Below are positions 44,714-52,590 of a stretch of 64,000 bases of DNA, one piece after another (the first letter of the stretch is position 1; each line of letters begins with the position of its first letter). Source of the stretch: Neobacillus terrae (GTDB taxonomy: Bacteria; Bacillota; Bacilli; Bacillales; Cytobacillaceae). The position numbers were made by a program, and so were the translations under genes. The notes beneath the pieces are model-generated. The model did not search any database. It was given only the letters and a program-made list of their open reading frames with translations, and was not told the origin of the DNA. The DNA lies in contig NZ_JAAOEO010000006.1 of NCBI RefSeq assembly GCF_011393025.1, positions 62,001-126,000 of the forward strand, given 5' to 3'.

Positions 44714-46231
44714 TTAAATTCCGAAAGGATTCAGCGGACGGCCTCCATAGTAGGAAATGATGCTTTTTGTTTCAGTATAAAGATCAAGTGTTTCCACACA
44801 AAGTTCACGTCCAAAGCCTGACTGTTTGTATCCGCCAAACGGTGTTCCCGGGAAGGCGGAAAATGGACAATTCACCATCACTATACCGGCCTGTATTTGT
44901 TTTGAAACCCGAGTTGCCCTGCCATAATCCTTTGTCCAGATTGCTGATCCCAAGCCGTATTCGCTATCATTTGCCAGTCCAATCACTTCTTTTTCATCCC
45001 GGAATTTCATGACTACGACAACTGGGCCGAATATTTCTTCTCGGACTGCCTTCATTTCGTGATTTACGTTGGTAATGATGGTGGGTTCATACCAGAATCC
45101 ATTTTCGTAGCCTTCGACAGAAGCCTCTTTGCCCCCAGCAGCAATTACAGCACCGTCTTCAATGGCAGATTGAACATAACCATCAATGACTTCAAGCTGT
45201 TTTCTATCAATAATGGCACCAACATGTGTATCCTTTTCAAAAGGATTGCCCATTTTCAGCATCTTTGTTTTGGCAATAAACTTCTCCAAAAATGCATCAT
45301 AAATGTTTTCATTTACATATAAACGGGAGCGGGCCTCACATGATTGGCCGCTGTTATAAAAAATACCAAACAGTGAGCCATCTACAGCAGCATCAATGTC
45401 AGCATCTTCAAAAACAATATTCGGTGATTTGCCTCCAAGCTCGAGGGTTACTCTTTTTAGTGTTTGGGAAGCCTTTGCCATTATATCCTTGCCGATTGGA
45501 GTGGAACCGGTAAATGCTACCTTATCAACCTGCGGGTGTTCAACCAGATAGTTACCAACTTCTGATCCTGCTCCAGGAATAATGTTTACAACACCCTCAG
45601 GTACTCCTGCTTCAATACAGATTTCACCTAGTACAATAGCAGTCAACGGGGTCAATGAAGCAGGCTTCACAATAACCGAACATCCAGCAGCTATGGCAGG
45701 AGCAATCTTCCACGCTGCCATCATTAATGGATAATTCCAGGGAATGATTTGTGCACACACTCCGACTGGCTCTTTTTCAGTAATGTTCTGGAAAGCACCT
45801 GGCATGCTGTTTACGGAACCGCGGTGGCTTACTATGGCACCTGCGTAGAATTCGAAATCCTCTATCGCCTGCATAACCTGCCCCTGTGCTGCTGCAAGGG
45901 ATTTACCGGTATCTAAAATCTCCAATTCTACTAATTCATTGAACCTGGATCGCATTATCCCTGCAATTTTATTTAAAGTACGGGAGCGCTTGTTTACTGG
46001 TGAAGTGCGCCACTTTCCAAAATCAAAAGCAGTTCTGGCAGCCTTTACTGCTTTCTCTGCATCCTCTACAGAAGCCTTTGCTACAGTTGCAACAGCTTCT
46101 CCTGTAGCAGGATTGTAAGTGGTAAATGTTCCTCCTGTTGTACTGTCGGTTCTCTCTCCATTGATAATCAATTGATAGAATTCTCTTTTTGTTTCCATTG
46201 GTTCCAGCTTTTTATCCTTAACAGTTGACAA
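44714..46231 (-). CDS. Aldehyde dehydrogenase
   Basis: The 505-aa NAD(P)-dependent enzyme has IIPWNYPLMMAAWKIAPA near residue 165, FTGSTPIGKDIM near 247, the catalytic Glu in LELGGKSPNIVFEDADID near 268 and Cys in NSGQSCEARSRLYVN near 300. It looks like a betaine-aldehyde/phenylacetaldehyde-type enzyme. TTG 46231 is preceded by AAAGGAG. Within the paa operon, and with no PaaZ fusion in sight, it may oxidise the ring-opened semialdehyde of the pathway. Oxidation of phenylacetaldehyde is the alternative. Confidence 0.87.
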   Translation of the reverse strand: MSTVKDKKLEPMETKREFYQLIINGERTDSTTGGTFTTYNPATGEAVATVAKASVEDAEKAVKAARTAFDFGKWRTSPVNKRSRTLNKIAGIMRSRFNELVELEILDTGKSLAAAQGQVMQAIEDFEFYAGAIVSHRGSVNSMPGAFQNITEKEPVGVCAQIIPWNYPLMMAAWKIAPAIAAGCSVIVKPASLTPLTAIVLGEICIEAGVPEGVVNIIPGAGSEVGNYLVEHPQVDKVAFTGSTPIGKDIMAKASQTLKRVTLELGGKSPNIVFEDADIDAAVDGSLFGIFYNSGQSCEARSRLYVNENIYDAFLEKFIAKTKMLKMGNPFEKDTHVGAIIDRKQLEVIDGYVQSAIEDGAVIAAGGKEASVEGYENGFWYEPTIITNVNHEMKAVREEIFGPVVVVMKFRDEKEVIGLANDSEYGLGSAIWTKDYGRATRVSKQIQAGIVMVNCPFSAFPGTPFGGYKQSGFGRELCVETLDLYTETKSIISYYGGRPLNPFGI

Positions 46232-46276
46232 ATAAATCAGCTCCTTTGGAAGTCTCAGTTTATAGAAGTACTTATT

Positions 46277-47050
46277 CTATTCACCTCTGAAAACAGGCTT
46301 TCTTTTTGATAGGAAGGCTTCAACACCTTCGCGGTGGTCCTCGGTTTGTCCGGCGATCCTCTGACCCTGAGCGTCTCTTTCCAGAAATTCTTCAAGATTT
46401 TCATGCCAGCTGGCTTTTAAGTTCCGCTTGATCAAGCCTATTGCCTTTGTTGGCATTGAAGCAAGCCTTTCTGCAAAAGCAGCTGTTTCTTCAAGGAAAT
46501 GATCAGCTGAAGCTAGCCTGGTAACAAGCCCAAGACGAAGGGCTTCTTCAGCAGGAATTTTTTCGCCTAGTACAGCTAGTTCAAGAGCCTTCGCATGGCC
46601 AACCAGACGTGGAAGAAAGTAAAGATTACCCGCATCTGGAATCAGTCCGACATGGATAAATGCTTGAAGAAAGCTTGCTTTTTCGGAAGCAATTCTAAAG
46701 TCGCAGGCAAGCGCCAGACTCATTCCAGCCCCTGCTGCCACACCATTAACCGCAGCAATGGTTGGCTTTTCGCATTTCTCAATCTCTAGAACCATTGGAT
46801 TATAAAGTGTTCTGAGTACATCACCAAGATCCGTTTGTTCATCAACACCTTCAAGATCCTGACCAGAGCAAAAGGCCCTTCCGGCACCAGTTAAAACGAT
46901 TACCCTGATATTTGGATCTTTTGAAGCTTCTTTTACTGCTTTTTGGACATCTTTGTTTAATTGCGCATTAAAGGCATTTAGCTTTTCAGGCCGATTCAGA
47001 GTCAGCCATGCCGTATTGCCGCGCACCTCATATGTAACTGTCTCAAACAT
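46277..47050 (-). CDS. Enoyl-CoA hydratase/isomerase, PaaG-like
   Basis: The 257-aa crotonase has AFCSGQDLEGVDEQTDLGDVL near residue 60 and AAGAGMSLALACDFRIA near 107. It also has FIHVGLIPDAGNLYFLPRLVG, with Asp in the catalytic loop, and ends RIAGQTEDHREGVEAFLSKRKP. The GQDL and PDAG features match PaaG, the ring-1,2-epoxyphenylacetyl-CoA isomerase that forms the oxepin. It starts at ATG 47050 with GGGG 8 nt upstream, and follows the other hydratase by 12 bp. Confidence 0.86.
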   Translation of the reverse strand: MFETVTYEVRGNTAWLTLNRPEKLNAFNAQLNKDVQKAVKEASKDPNIRVIVLTGAGRAFCSGQDLEGVDEQTDLGDVLRTLYNPMVLEIEKCEKPTIAAVNGVAAGAGMSLALACDFRIASEKASFLQAFIHVGLIPDAGNLYFLPRLVGHAKALELAVLGEKIPAEEALRLGLVTRLASADHFLEETAAFAERLASMPTKAIGLIKRNLKASWHENLEEFLERDAQGQRIAGQTEDHREGVEAFLSKRKPVFRGE

Positions 47051-47061
47051 GAATGGATCCC

Positions 47062-47838
47062 CTACCTTCCGCTGAAATCAGGTTTTCTTTTTTCAATAAA
47101 AGCCCTCATACCTTCCTTTTGATCCTGCGAGGAAAACAACATGGAAAAATTTTTCCTTTCATACTGCATTCCTTCATAAATACTGGAATCTATTGCTTTA
47201 AGAACTGACTCCTTAATAAACCGAATGGATAGAGGGGGCTGGGCTGCAATTTTCTTGGCAAAACGGACAGCTTCCTCTAACAGCAGCTCTTTTGAAACTG
47301 CCTTATTGATGATTCCATAATGCAAAGCTTCCGCAGCTTTTATTCTTTTACCAGTAAAAAGCCATTCCATTGCTTTAGTTTTACCAGCCAATTTTGTCAA
47401 ACGGACGGTTCCGCCTGCACCAGGCATGATTCCAAGGTTTACCTCAGGGAAACCAAATTCAGCATCTTCTGCTGCAATAAGCAAATCACAGCAGAGCGCC
47501 AGTTCAAAAGCTCCGCCAAGGGCAAAGCCATGAATAGCACCGATAATAGGCTTTTTAATCCATGCAAGCCTATCCCAGTCTGTAAATTGATTTAACATCT
47601 CAATGCTGATGGAATCTGCATTGGCCATTTCATCTATATCAGCTCCGGCTGCAAAGCAGCGCCCCTTTCCGCTTAGCATAATGACCTGTACCTCTTCAGA
47701 CCGGTCATAATCCTCCATTGCAGCCAATATCTCAGAAATCATCCCACGATTGAGTGCATTCAGAACTTTAGGGCGGTTAAGTTCAATAAAACCAATTCCG
47801 CCCTCTGCTCTTGTTTCAATAAATTCATAATTACTCAT
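47062..47838 (-). CDS. Enoyl-CoA hydratase/isomerase (paa cluster, third copy)
   Basis: The 258-aa crotonase has CFAAGADIDEMANADSIS near residue 60 and HGFALGGAFELALCCDLLIA near 105. FGFPEVNLGIMPGAGGTVRLTK supplies the second catalytic Glu. It is a classic hydratase pattern. It overlaps the EthD-type gene by 8 nt. One of the three crotonases in the cluster must supply 2,3-dehydroadipyl-CoA hydration. Another could serve as the oxepin-CoA hydrolase usually provided by the PaaZ hydratase domain; that is inference. Confidence 0.86.
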   Translation of the reverse strand: MSNYEFIETRAEGGIGFIELNRPKVLNALNRGMISEILAAMEDYDRSEEVQVIMLSGKGRCFAAGADIDEMANADSISIEMLNQFTDWDRLAWIKKPIIGAIHGFALGGAFELALCCDLLIAAEDAEFGFPEVNLGIMPGAGGTVRLTKLAGKTKAMEWLFTGKRIKAAEALHYGIINKAVSKELLLEEAVRFAKKIAAQPPLSIRFIKESVLKAIDSSIYEGMQYERKNFSMLFSSQDQKEGMRAFIEKRKPDFSGR

Positions 47839-48139
47839 TTACTTCCTCACCAATCATCAGGGTTACCAGATCACCTGCAAAGGACATAACATCTTTTCCG
47901 GAAGCCTTTGCCTCGCCTGTTTTCATTGCTGCTTTAAAGGAAGCCATATCGTCATAGTACATTTCACACATTAAATAGTATTTGCCTTCTCCCCCCATTG
48001 GGCCGCCAATTATCTTTGTTACTTCCATCTTTCGAAGACCGGGAATTTTAGCCGTAATCGGAGTATGAGTGTTTTTATAATACTCGTCAAAAGTTTCCTT
48101 ATTTTCAGGGTGTTTGTATAGGGCGATCATTTTAATCAT
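47831..48139 (-). CDS. EthD-family ferredoxin-like small protein
   Basis: The 102-aa protein shows the EthD pattern: an opening strand MIKMIALYKHPENKETFDEYYKNTHTP over residues 1-27, GLRKMEVTKIIGGP near 35 and a second strand before the acidic end GEEVNE. Such dimeric alpha/beta-barrel proteins accompany ring-cleaving systems and are thought to bind or process reactive intermediates. It lies between paaD and the hydratases, separated from paaD by a family B repeat. Its exact role in phenylacetate breakdown is not known to me. Confidence 0.82.
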   Translation of the reverse strand: MIKMIALYKHPENKETFDEYYKNTHTPITAKIPGLRKMEVTKIIGGPMGGEGKYYLMCEMYYDDMASFKAAMKTGEAKASGKDVMSFAGDLVTLMIGEEVNE

Positions 48140-48159
48140 TTTTATCTCTCCTCAAATTG

Positions 48160-48253
48160 TTTTTAGCTATTCAAAATTTATATCCATAAATTCTGAACGC
48201 ATAAGGACAACTACGGCTCTCCCTTCGCCTAATAGGCTCGGCAATCACCGAGT
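48160..48253. repeat. Dispersed repeat family B, copy 3 (inside the paa operon)
   Basis: In reverse orientation it reads ACTCGGTGATTGCCGAG (hairpin), then AGGCGAAGGGAGAGCC, then TTCAGAATTTATGGATATAA followed by ATTTTGAATAGC. It shares the start and the palindromic end with copy 2. It lies between paaD and the EthD gene, so it is transcribed and could fold in the operon mRNA. Confidence 0.6.
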
Positions 48254-48258
48254 TTTCT

Positions 48259-48798
48259 TTATATATTTGTAAATAAGGGTTTCATTGCCTCAAATGGGTT
48301 CCTGCACGATTTGCAGTAGAGTATGCTTCTGCATGCAGCAGGACCAAATAGATTCTCAAGAGTTGTATAGGGCGAACCACAAAAAGGGCAATCTACTTCC
48401 CAAATACCGGTTTCCGGAAGTTTTCTTGGAGGCGGGGCAATTCCAAACTCCTTAAGCCTCTCTCTTCCATTTTCTGAAATCCGGTCAGATGTCCAAGGAA
48501 TATAATGAATAAATTCAACCTGGACCTCGAAACTTGGTACAGCTGCTTTTATTGCTTTTTCTGTATTCTGACGGATTATATCCAAAGCGGGGCATCCTAA
48601 AAATGTAGGCACAAGTTCCAATTTAACTGTATTTCCGCTTACCTCAATGCTTTCCATCATACCGAGATCTACTATTGAAATACTTGAAATCTCAGGATCT
48701 TTCACTTCATAAAGCGCTTTCAAAACTAATTCTTTTTGATGGTCGCTGCCTATCTTATTCAATGTCATCATTCCCTTGATGGGTTTTTCCAAAGTCAC
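48259..48798 (-). CDS. paaD: Phenylacetyl-CoA epoxidase maturation protein PaaD
   Basis: The 179-aa protein has an MIP18/DUF59 domain (VLKALYEVKDPEISSISIVDLG near residue 26, FLGCPALDIIRQN near 67) and a C-terminal zinc ribbon with CPFCGSPYT and CKSCRNPFEAMKP. That two-part structure is specific to PaaD. It probably helps iron or Fe-S insertion for the PaaABC(E) epoxidase. GTG 48798 overlaps the paaC stop (GTGA). A later TTG behind AAGGGA is an alternative start. Confidence 0.9.
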   Translation of the reverse strand: MTLEKPIKGMMTLNKIGSDHQKELVLKALYEVKDPEISSISIVDLGMMESIEVSGNTVKLELVPTFLGCPALDIIRQNTEKAIKAAVPSFEVQVEFIHYIPWTSDRISENGRERLKEFGIAPPPRKLPETGIWEVDCPFCGSPYTTLENLFGPAACRSILYCKSCRNPFEAMKPLFTNI

Positions 48799-49619
48799 CA
48801 ATTGGCAGCAGGATCAAGGATATATACCTCATTCATGATTGCCAGCGCTGATTCCAGATCCGCGGTGTGTTCGCCATTACGTCCGTTTCCGCTTTTCATT
48901 CCCATACTTTCCGGCATTATACTATTAACAGAAGTGAACACAGGGCTCAGTACTGCCTGCCAGCGGTCTTTAAGAGTTTTATCATGTTCGATTAACGCGA
49001 ATTTGATAATTTCCTGCCCTTTAGGCCCAAGAGTTATTACTCCCTCCATCTCATCCATTACCTGAAAGATGGCCTTTTCCATTCTTGTCCGAGCTTCTCC
49101 TCCAGCAAGCATCAGTTGCTGGAACCACGTTCTCCAATGCATCATGTGATAAAAGAGTTCTATACTTACACGGGCTGCAGCGTCAGCAAGAGGCTGATAA
49201 GTGGAATTTTTCAAGGAATCCATTTTGATTTTTTTAGCGGCTGTATAAAAGTAATGCCGAACAACTGTATATGCCCAATCAAATTTAGGATTTTCCAGAT
49301 AGGTGCCAGTCCCATTAACCATTTCCAGGAGAACCGCATTCAGTCGTTCCTTTGGAGGACGCGAATGCGCCAGGACATCCATGTCTCCTTCCCCTAATTC
49401 TTCCAGTAGCTGATAGAATATAGCAGCATGGCCCATTGTGTCTTGATTAATGGAAGAAAAGGCTACATCTTCCTCTATATGGGGAGCCAGACCAAGCCAT
49501 TCCGATCCACGGTATGCCAAAATAAAATCATCATCAGCTAGCTGATAAAGCAATTCAGTTAATGCAGATTTAAAAGAAGAATTTTGTTTCGCTTCATCTG
49601 GGCTAATAATTTTTGTCAT
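48795..49619 (-). CDS. paaC: Phenylacetyl-CoA epoxidase structural subunit PaaC
   Basis: The 274-aa ferritin-like helical protein begins MTKIISPDEAKQNSSF at ATG 49619. GGGGAGG is 9 nt upstream, and the start overlaps the paaB stop by 4 nt. It contains LADDDFILAYRGSEWLGLAPHIEEDVAFSS over residues 25-54 and GHAAIFYQLLEELGEG near 60, typical of PaaC, the non-catalytic partner that holds PaaA. ATGA overlaps on both sides show a tightly coupled operon. Confidence 0.92.
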   Translation of the reverse strand: MTKIISPDEAKQNSSFKSALTELLYQLADDDFILAYRGSEWLGLAPHIEEDVAFSSINQDTMGHAAIFYQLLEELGEGDMDVLAHSRPPKERLNAVLLEMVNGTGTYLENPKFDWAYTVVRHYFYTAAKKIKMDSLKNSTYQPLADAAARVSIELFYHMMHWRTWFQQLMLAGGEARTRMEKAIFQVMDEMEGVITLGPKGQEIIKFALIEHDKTLKDRWQAVLSPVFTSVNSIMPESMGMKSGNGRNGEHTADLESALAIMNEVYILDPAANW

Positions 49620-49957
49620 GACTGATTTCCTCCCCATGACATAATTTCCTTTTCATCAAGCATGCCCTGTTCATACTGCCGCCATTTCTTCTTTAAATAT
49701 CCATAACCCTTTGTATTCCGGTAGTCCTTGTTGTCCAGCCTTTTAAGAGTCTCTTTTTCCTCCAGGGTCATTTTCCGTATATTGCTTCTTTTTACGACCC
49801 AGATATCGGAGGCAGGTTCCCTGCGCATGAAATTTTCCTGAGCCATAATAAGGGCCAGCTCTTCATTCGGGGCTAACAGGGAAAACTGATATAGCATAGG
49901 GGCTGTATCTGATCGGCGGCTGAATACTTCATATTCCTCATAAAACCCTTTTGCCAT
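49616..49957 (-). CDS. paaB: Phenylacetyl-CoA epoxidase subunit PaaB
   Basis: The 113-aa protein contains YEEYEVFSRRSDTAPMLYQFSLLAPNEELALIMAQENFMRREPASDIWVV over residues 5-54, the conserved PaaB core that bridges the epoxidase complex. It is 4 bp downstream of paaA with GGAGGTAG before the ATG. Confidence 0.93.
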   Translation of the reverse strand: MAKGFYEEYEVFSRRSDTAPMLYQFSLLAPNEELALIMAQENFMRREPASDIWVVKRSNIRKMTLEEKETLKRLDNKDYRNTKGYGYLKKKWRQYEQGMLDEKEIMSWGGNQS

Positions 49958-49961
49958 AGAG

Positions 49962-50936
49962 CTACCTCCTTTCTCCAGCAGAAGCTGAGCCCAGGGCTTC
50001 TCTTACCCACTCATTGGTTTCATAAGAAATCCTTCGGAGCCGGAGGCGTTCTTCTGATTTTGGACCCTTATTTTTAATAATGTCTTTAAACTTGCCCCAA
50101 TCCGGCTGCTTGTATATCCATTTTCCTGCCTCTTTATCAAAATGCATGGTTGAGTCAGGCAGTATTAGCCCCAAGGAAAGAACACGGGGAATATATTTCG
50201 TAAAAAAGTCCTGTCTTAGTTCCTCGTTGGTTTTTGTACGGATTTTATATTTAATTGTTATATCTTGCTTGGAAGTTCCAGTTGTACCCGCATCCCCGGG
50301 ACCAAAAAACATCAATAATGCTTCCCACCACCGGTTAAGCGATTCCTGCAGCATTACTCTTTGCTTTGGTGTGCCTTCTGCGAGAGCCATAATGATGGAC
50401 TCCCCGTGCTGAGCATGAAAAACCTCTTCAGCGCAAATTCTTTTTAAAGCCCTTGCATACGGACCATAAGATGCATCAAGCATATTTGTTTGGGTGATAA
50501 TAGCTGCACCGTCAACAAGCCAGCCAATCAGTCCCGCGTCGGCCCATGTTGGAGCCTCCATATGAAAAACATTATGGAATTTCAAATCACCGCTGAACAA
50601 ATCCTGCATTATGCTTTCACGGTTTTTTCCATATGGCTTCATTAAATCCTCTGAAACCCGAAGCAATAGCTGTCCATGGCCCATTTCATCCTGGACCTTT
50701 GCCATGATACCCAGTTTTCTTTTTAACGAAGGAGCTTTAGGGACCCACTCCTTCTCAGGAAGTGCACCCATAATCTCACTAATTCCATGCATAGAGATTA
50801 ATTTGATTAAGGTTTTTCGGTATTCTTCCGGCATCCAGTCATCTGCTTCGATTTTCTCTCCTGCTTCAATACGCTTTATAAACAGTGCGTGCTTTTCATC
50901 CTCCGCCAGTAAACCATAAGAAACAGTACTATCCAT
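49962..50936 (-). CDS. paaA: Phenylacetyl-CoA 1,2-epoxidase catalytic subunit PaaA
   Basis: The 324-aa di-iron oxygenase subunit adds one oxygen to the ring of phenylacetyl-CoA. Ferritin-like iron ligands can be seen in ADDWMPEEYRK near residue 36, KVQDEMGHGQLLLR near 84, HMEAPTWADAG and EEVFHAQHGES near 175. The C-terminus PDWGKFKDIIKNKGPKSEERL is typical. It is the first gene of the paa operon; GGGAGG precedes ATG 50936 and a strong promoter lies upstream. The reductase subunit PaaE is not in the window. Confidence 0.95.
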   Translation of the reverse strand: MDSTVSYGLLAEDEKHALFIKRIEAGEKIEADDWMPEEYRKTLIKLISMHGISEIMGALPEKEWVPKAPSLKRKLGIMAKVQDEMGHGQLLLRVSEDLMKPYGKNRESIMQDLFSGDLKFHNVFHMEAPTWADAGLIGWLVDGAAIITQTNMLDASYGPYARALKRICAEEVFHAQHGESIIMALAEGTPKQRVMLQESLNRWWEALLMFFGPGDAGTTGTSKQDITIKYKIRTKTNEELRQDFFTKYIPRVLSLGLILPDSTMHFDKEAGKWIYKQPDWGKFKDIIKNKGPKSEERLRLRRISYETNEWVREALGSASAGERR

Positions 50937-50972
50937 CTATCCGCCTCCCATTTTGTATAACGCGTATTTATC

Positions 50973-51033
50973 GATACTAATTTTTAGTGTTATATATTTA
51001 ATATAAAAATAACGTGAAGATAGTGAAAAGTCA
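50973..51033 (-). promoter_or_regulatory. paaA promoter and candidate PaaX operator
   Basis: On the minus strand TTGACT (51028-51033) and TATTTT (51005-51010) have a 17-bp spacer. Just downstream of the expected start is a palindrome, ATACTAA-ttt-TTAGTGT (50973-50989, one mismatched arm pair), a natural place for a repressor such as PaaX. Confidence 0.55.
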
Positions 51034-51077
51034 ATTGATTTTTCTGAAAATTTGAAGAATATTAAAATTAAATAAAA

Positions 51078-51123
51078 AAAACACAACCAAAGCGCGTGGA
51101 GAACCACTTTTTGGCTGTGTTTT
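51078..51123 (-). terminator. Terminator-like hairpin upstream of the paa promoter
   Basis: AAACACAACCAAA and TTTGGCTGTGTTT pair with one mismatch around a 17-nt loop. It may insulate the paa promoter from transcripts arriving from the right. Confidence 0.6.
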
Positions 51124-51133
51124 TAATTGGGCT

Positions 51134-51398
51134 ACATTAAACATGCATGTGTTTCACTTATAGTTGCCTCTTTCCGCGAAAAGCATTTGCTAACATCAAT
51201 GGCGGCTTTTCGAAGAGCTGAATGGTGTTTATTCAAAAACTCTATGGCGCAGGAGCACTAAGAGTCTTCTCGGCGATTCAAACCTGTTCGCTCTCCCATT
51301 ATCCCGCTCTTCCAGTCCTTTAACACAGCTTTAATAAATTTGAGAATAGAAATTTATATAGATCCCTGTGAAATTTTATGACAGGTAAAAAAATGAAA
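51134..51398. other. Intergenic region with a decayed repeat related to MITE family A
   Basis: CTATGGCGCAGGAGCAC at about 51241-51257 is shared with the central block of MITE copy 2, and flanking words (CTTTCCGCG, CTCGGCG) recur in changed order. No terminal repeats or target duplication remain. No gene seen. Confidence 0.45.
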
Positions 51399-51443
51399 AT
51401 GGAAAAGGAGGCTCTCCTTTATTTTAAAAGGACAGCCTCCCTT
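51399..51443 (-). terminator. Terminator of the 43-aa small gene
   Basis: AAGGAGGCT-c-TCCTTT pairs with AAAGGA-c-AGCCTCC. It lies 4 bp beyond the small gene's stop codon. Confidence 0.75.
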
Positions 51444-51446
51444 ATG

Positions 51447-51578
51447 TTAATCCCAATCCTCTGTTACCTCCAGAAGATGATCAATTTCAATTGTATTTTT
51501 GAAAATGTAATCATTTGCCGAATCCGTTTCATGGGTAGCTTCTAATAATTTGTCTATATCAATAAATTTAACTGCCAT
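51447..51578 (-). CDS. 43-residue acidic small protein
   Basis: ATG 51578 to TAA 51447-51449 encodes MAVKFIDIDKLLEATHETDS and 23 further residues ending EVTEDWD. GGGGG lies a few bases upstream and a strong hairpin terminator follows the stop at once, which is good support for a real gene. It has no membrane segment or signal. The same strand carries the YugN-like gene just upstream (76 bp), so the two may be coexpressed. I do not recognise a family. Confidence 0.6.
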   Translation of the reverse strand: MAVKFIDIDKLLEATHETDSANDYIFKNTIEIDHLLEVTEDWD

Positions 51579-51654
51579 TATTGAATCCCCCACTTCCAGT
51601 CCTCTTTACCTATAAACTACGGTATAAAGTCTTACTAAATGGGGGTCTTTTGAA

Positions 51655-52071
51655 TTAAATTATTTTTTCATTTATTAATTCCGTCTCGGTATTTTTAACT
51701 AGACGTTCTCCCATTTCTATAAAACTCTTCGGAAAAGGTGCATCCTTGTCGGAAGGCTCACGAAATTGATTTAAGGAAGCACTGACATTTCCCACGTTCC
51801 CTTCTACATCTACATCTGTTTTGTATTCATGGGAAAGCATAAAGGGTCTGCCCAGCTCTACACGGCTGTTTTCCTGTTCCAAATCTCCGTCAAGTGCTGT
51901 AATCGGTATCCTTAAATACTGTTCTTCTTCACCTTCATCCAGTTTGTAATCAAAAAATCCATGGTCATAATCCCAGTTTCCTCCTACCGTATATCCAAGG
52001 CCTTCCAGTTTACTTTTAAGACCGCTAAGAACTGCTTGTTTCCCTTCTAATGTGGATTTAATATCAATCAT
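51655..52071 (-). CDS. YugN-like family protein
   Basis: The 138-aa protein begins MIDIKSTLEGKQAVLSGLKS at ATG 52071, behind GGGAGGG; the frame further right has no site. The pattern GYTVGGNWDYDHGFFDYKLDEGEEEQYLRIP, residues 26-56, and the later PFMLSHEYKTDVD match the YugN-like family of bacilli. The family has no established function. Confidence 0.8.
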   Translation of the reverse strand: MIDIKSTLEGKQAVLSGLKSKLEGLGYTVGGNWDYDHGFFDYKLDEGEEEQYLRIPITALDGDLEQENSRVELGRPFMLSHEYKTDVDVEGNVGNVSASLNQFREPSDKDAPFPKSFIEMGERLVKNTETELINEKII

Positions 52072-52481
52072 TATAGTCCCTCCCGTTTTTTCCTTTATAT
52101 AAGGGTTTTCCACTATGTCGAAAGGTTTAAACTATGAAACTCTTTATTTGGAAGAATATCATTTCAAAGTATATAAATCTTTCACTTTAACAGATTTAAA
52201 TAGGAAATCGTCATATGCTTGAAGCTTTTTCAATGGGCTGGAAGCGACCAGGCAGATGCCCAGTGTGGAACGATGGTGATCATGGGGGGCTGTCATTTTT
52301 ACAAACCACTTCATTTTAGGATTCTTTCCCATTCGAAAAGAATAGCAAATTTATCACCCTTTAAAAAAGCATCAAAATTTATTTTAGCAATTTGCTATTC
52401 TTTTAAAATTCTATTCATACTTTGTTCATTTTTATGGGATATGATGTTCTCATAAGCGTGAATGCTTGCCTCCCACACTAC
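52072..52481. other. Intergenic region, probably holding remnants and a transcribed plus-strand segment
   Basis: A plus-strand terminator ends this stretch, implying plus-strand transcription. Short frames exist (52219-52455, and a 34-codon frame from about 52214), but neither has a ribosome site at good distance or a known product. A GC-richer patch at 52233-52300 differs from its surroundings. Confidence 0.35.
52336..52404. repeat. 16-bp perfect inverted repeat with 37-bp spacer
   Basis: AAAAGAATAGCAAATT (52336-52351) and its exact reverse complement AATTTGCTATTCTTTT (52389-52404). The spacer is AT-rich. It could be the ends of a tiny inserted element or a long RNA hairpin. Confidence 0.7.
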
Positions 52482-52512
52482 AATCCGGCATATGGCCGGA
52501 TTGCTTTTTTAT
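52482..52512 (+). terminator. Orphan plus-strand terminator
   Basis: AATCCGGC (52482-52489), loop, GCCGGATT (52495-52502), then GCTTTTTTATT. No confident plus-strand gene precedes it. Confidence 0.75.
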
Positions 52513-52552
52513 TGCTATGTTAATTTGTTGTTGTTTTTTTTATTAAATAGCA

Positions 52553-52590
52553 CTGAAAAAAAGGTCATTAAAGAAAAACTTTAATGACCT
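52553..52590 (-). terminator. Strong minus-strand terminator
   Basis: AGGTCATTAAAG (52562-52573) pairs perfectly with CTTTAATGACCT (52579-52590). Seven T follow on the minus strand. It ends the giant membrane protein unit or the remnant gene beside it. Confidence 0.85.

Noticed and set aside
52219..52455. 78-codon plus-strand frame before an orphan terminator
   Set aside because: It starts at TTG without a ribosome site, and the protein changes from Gly-rich to membrane-like without a family match.
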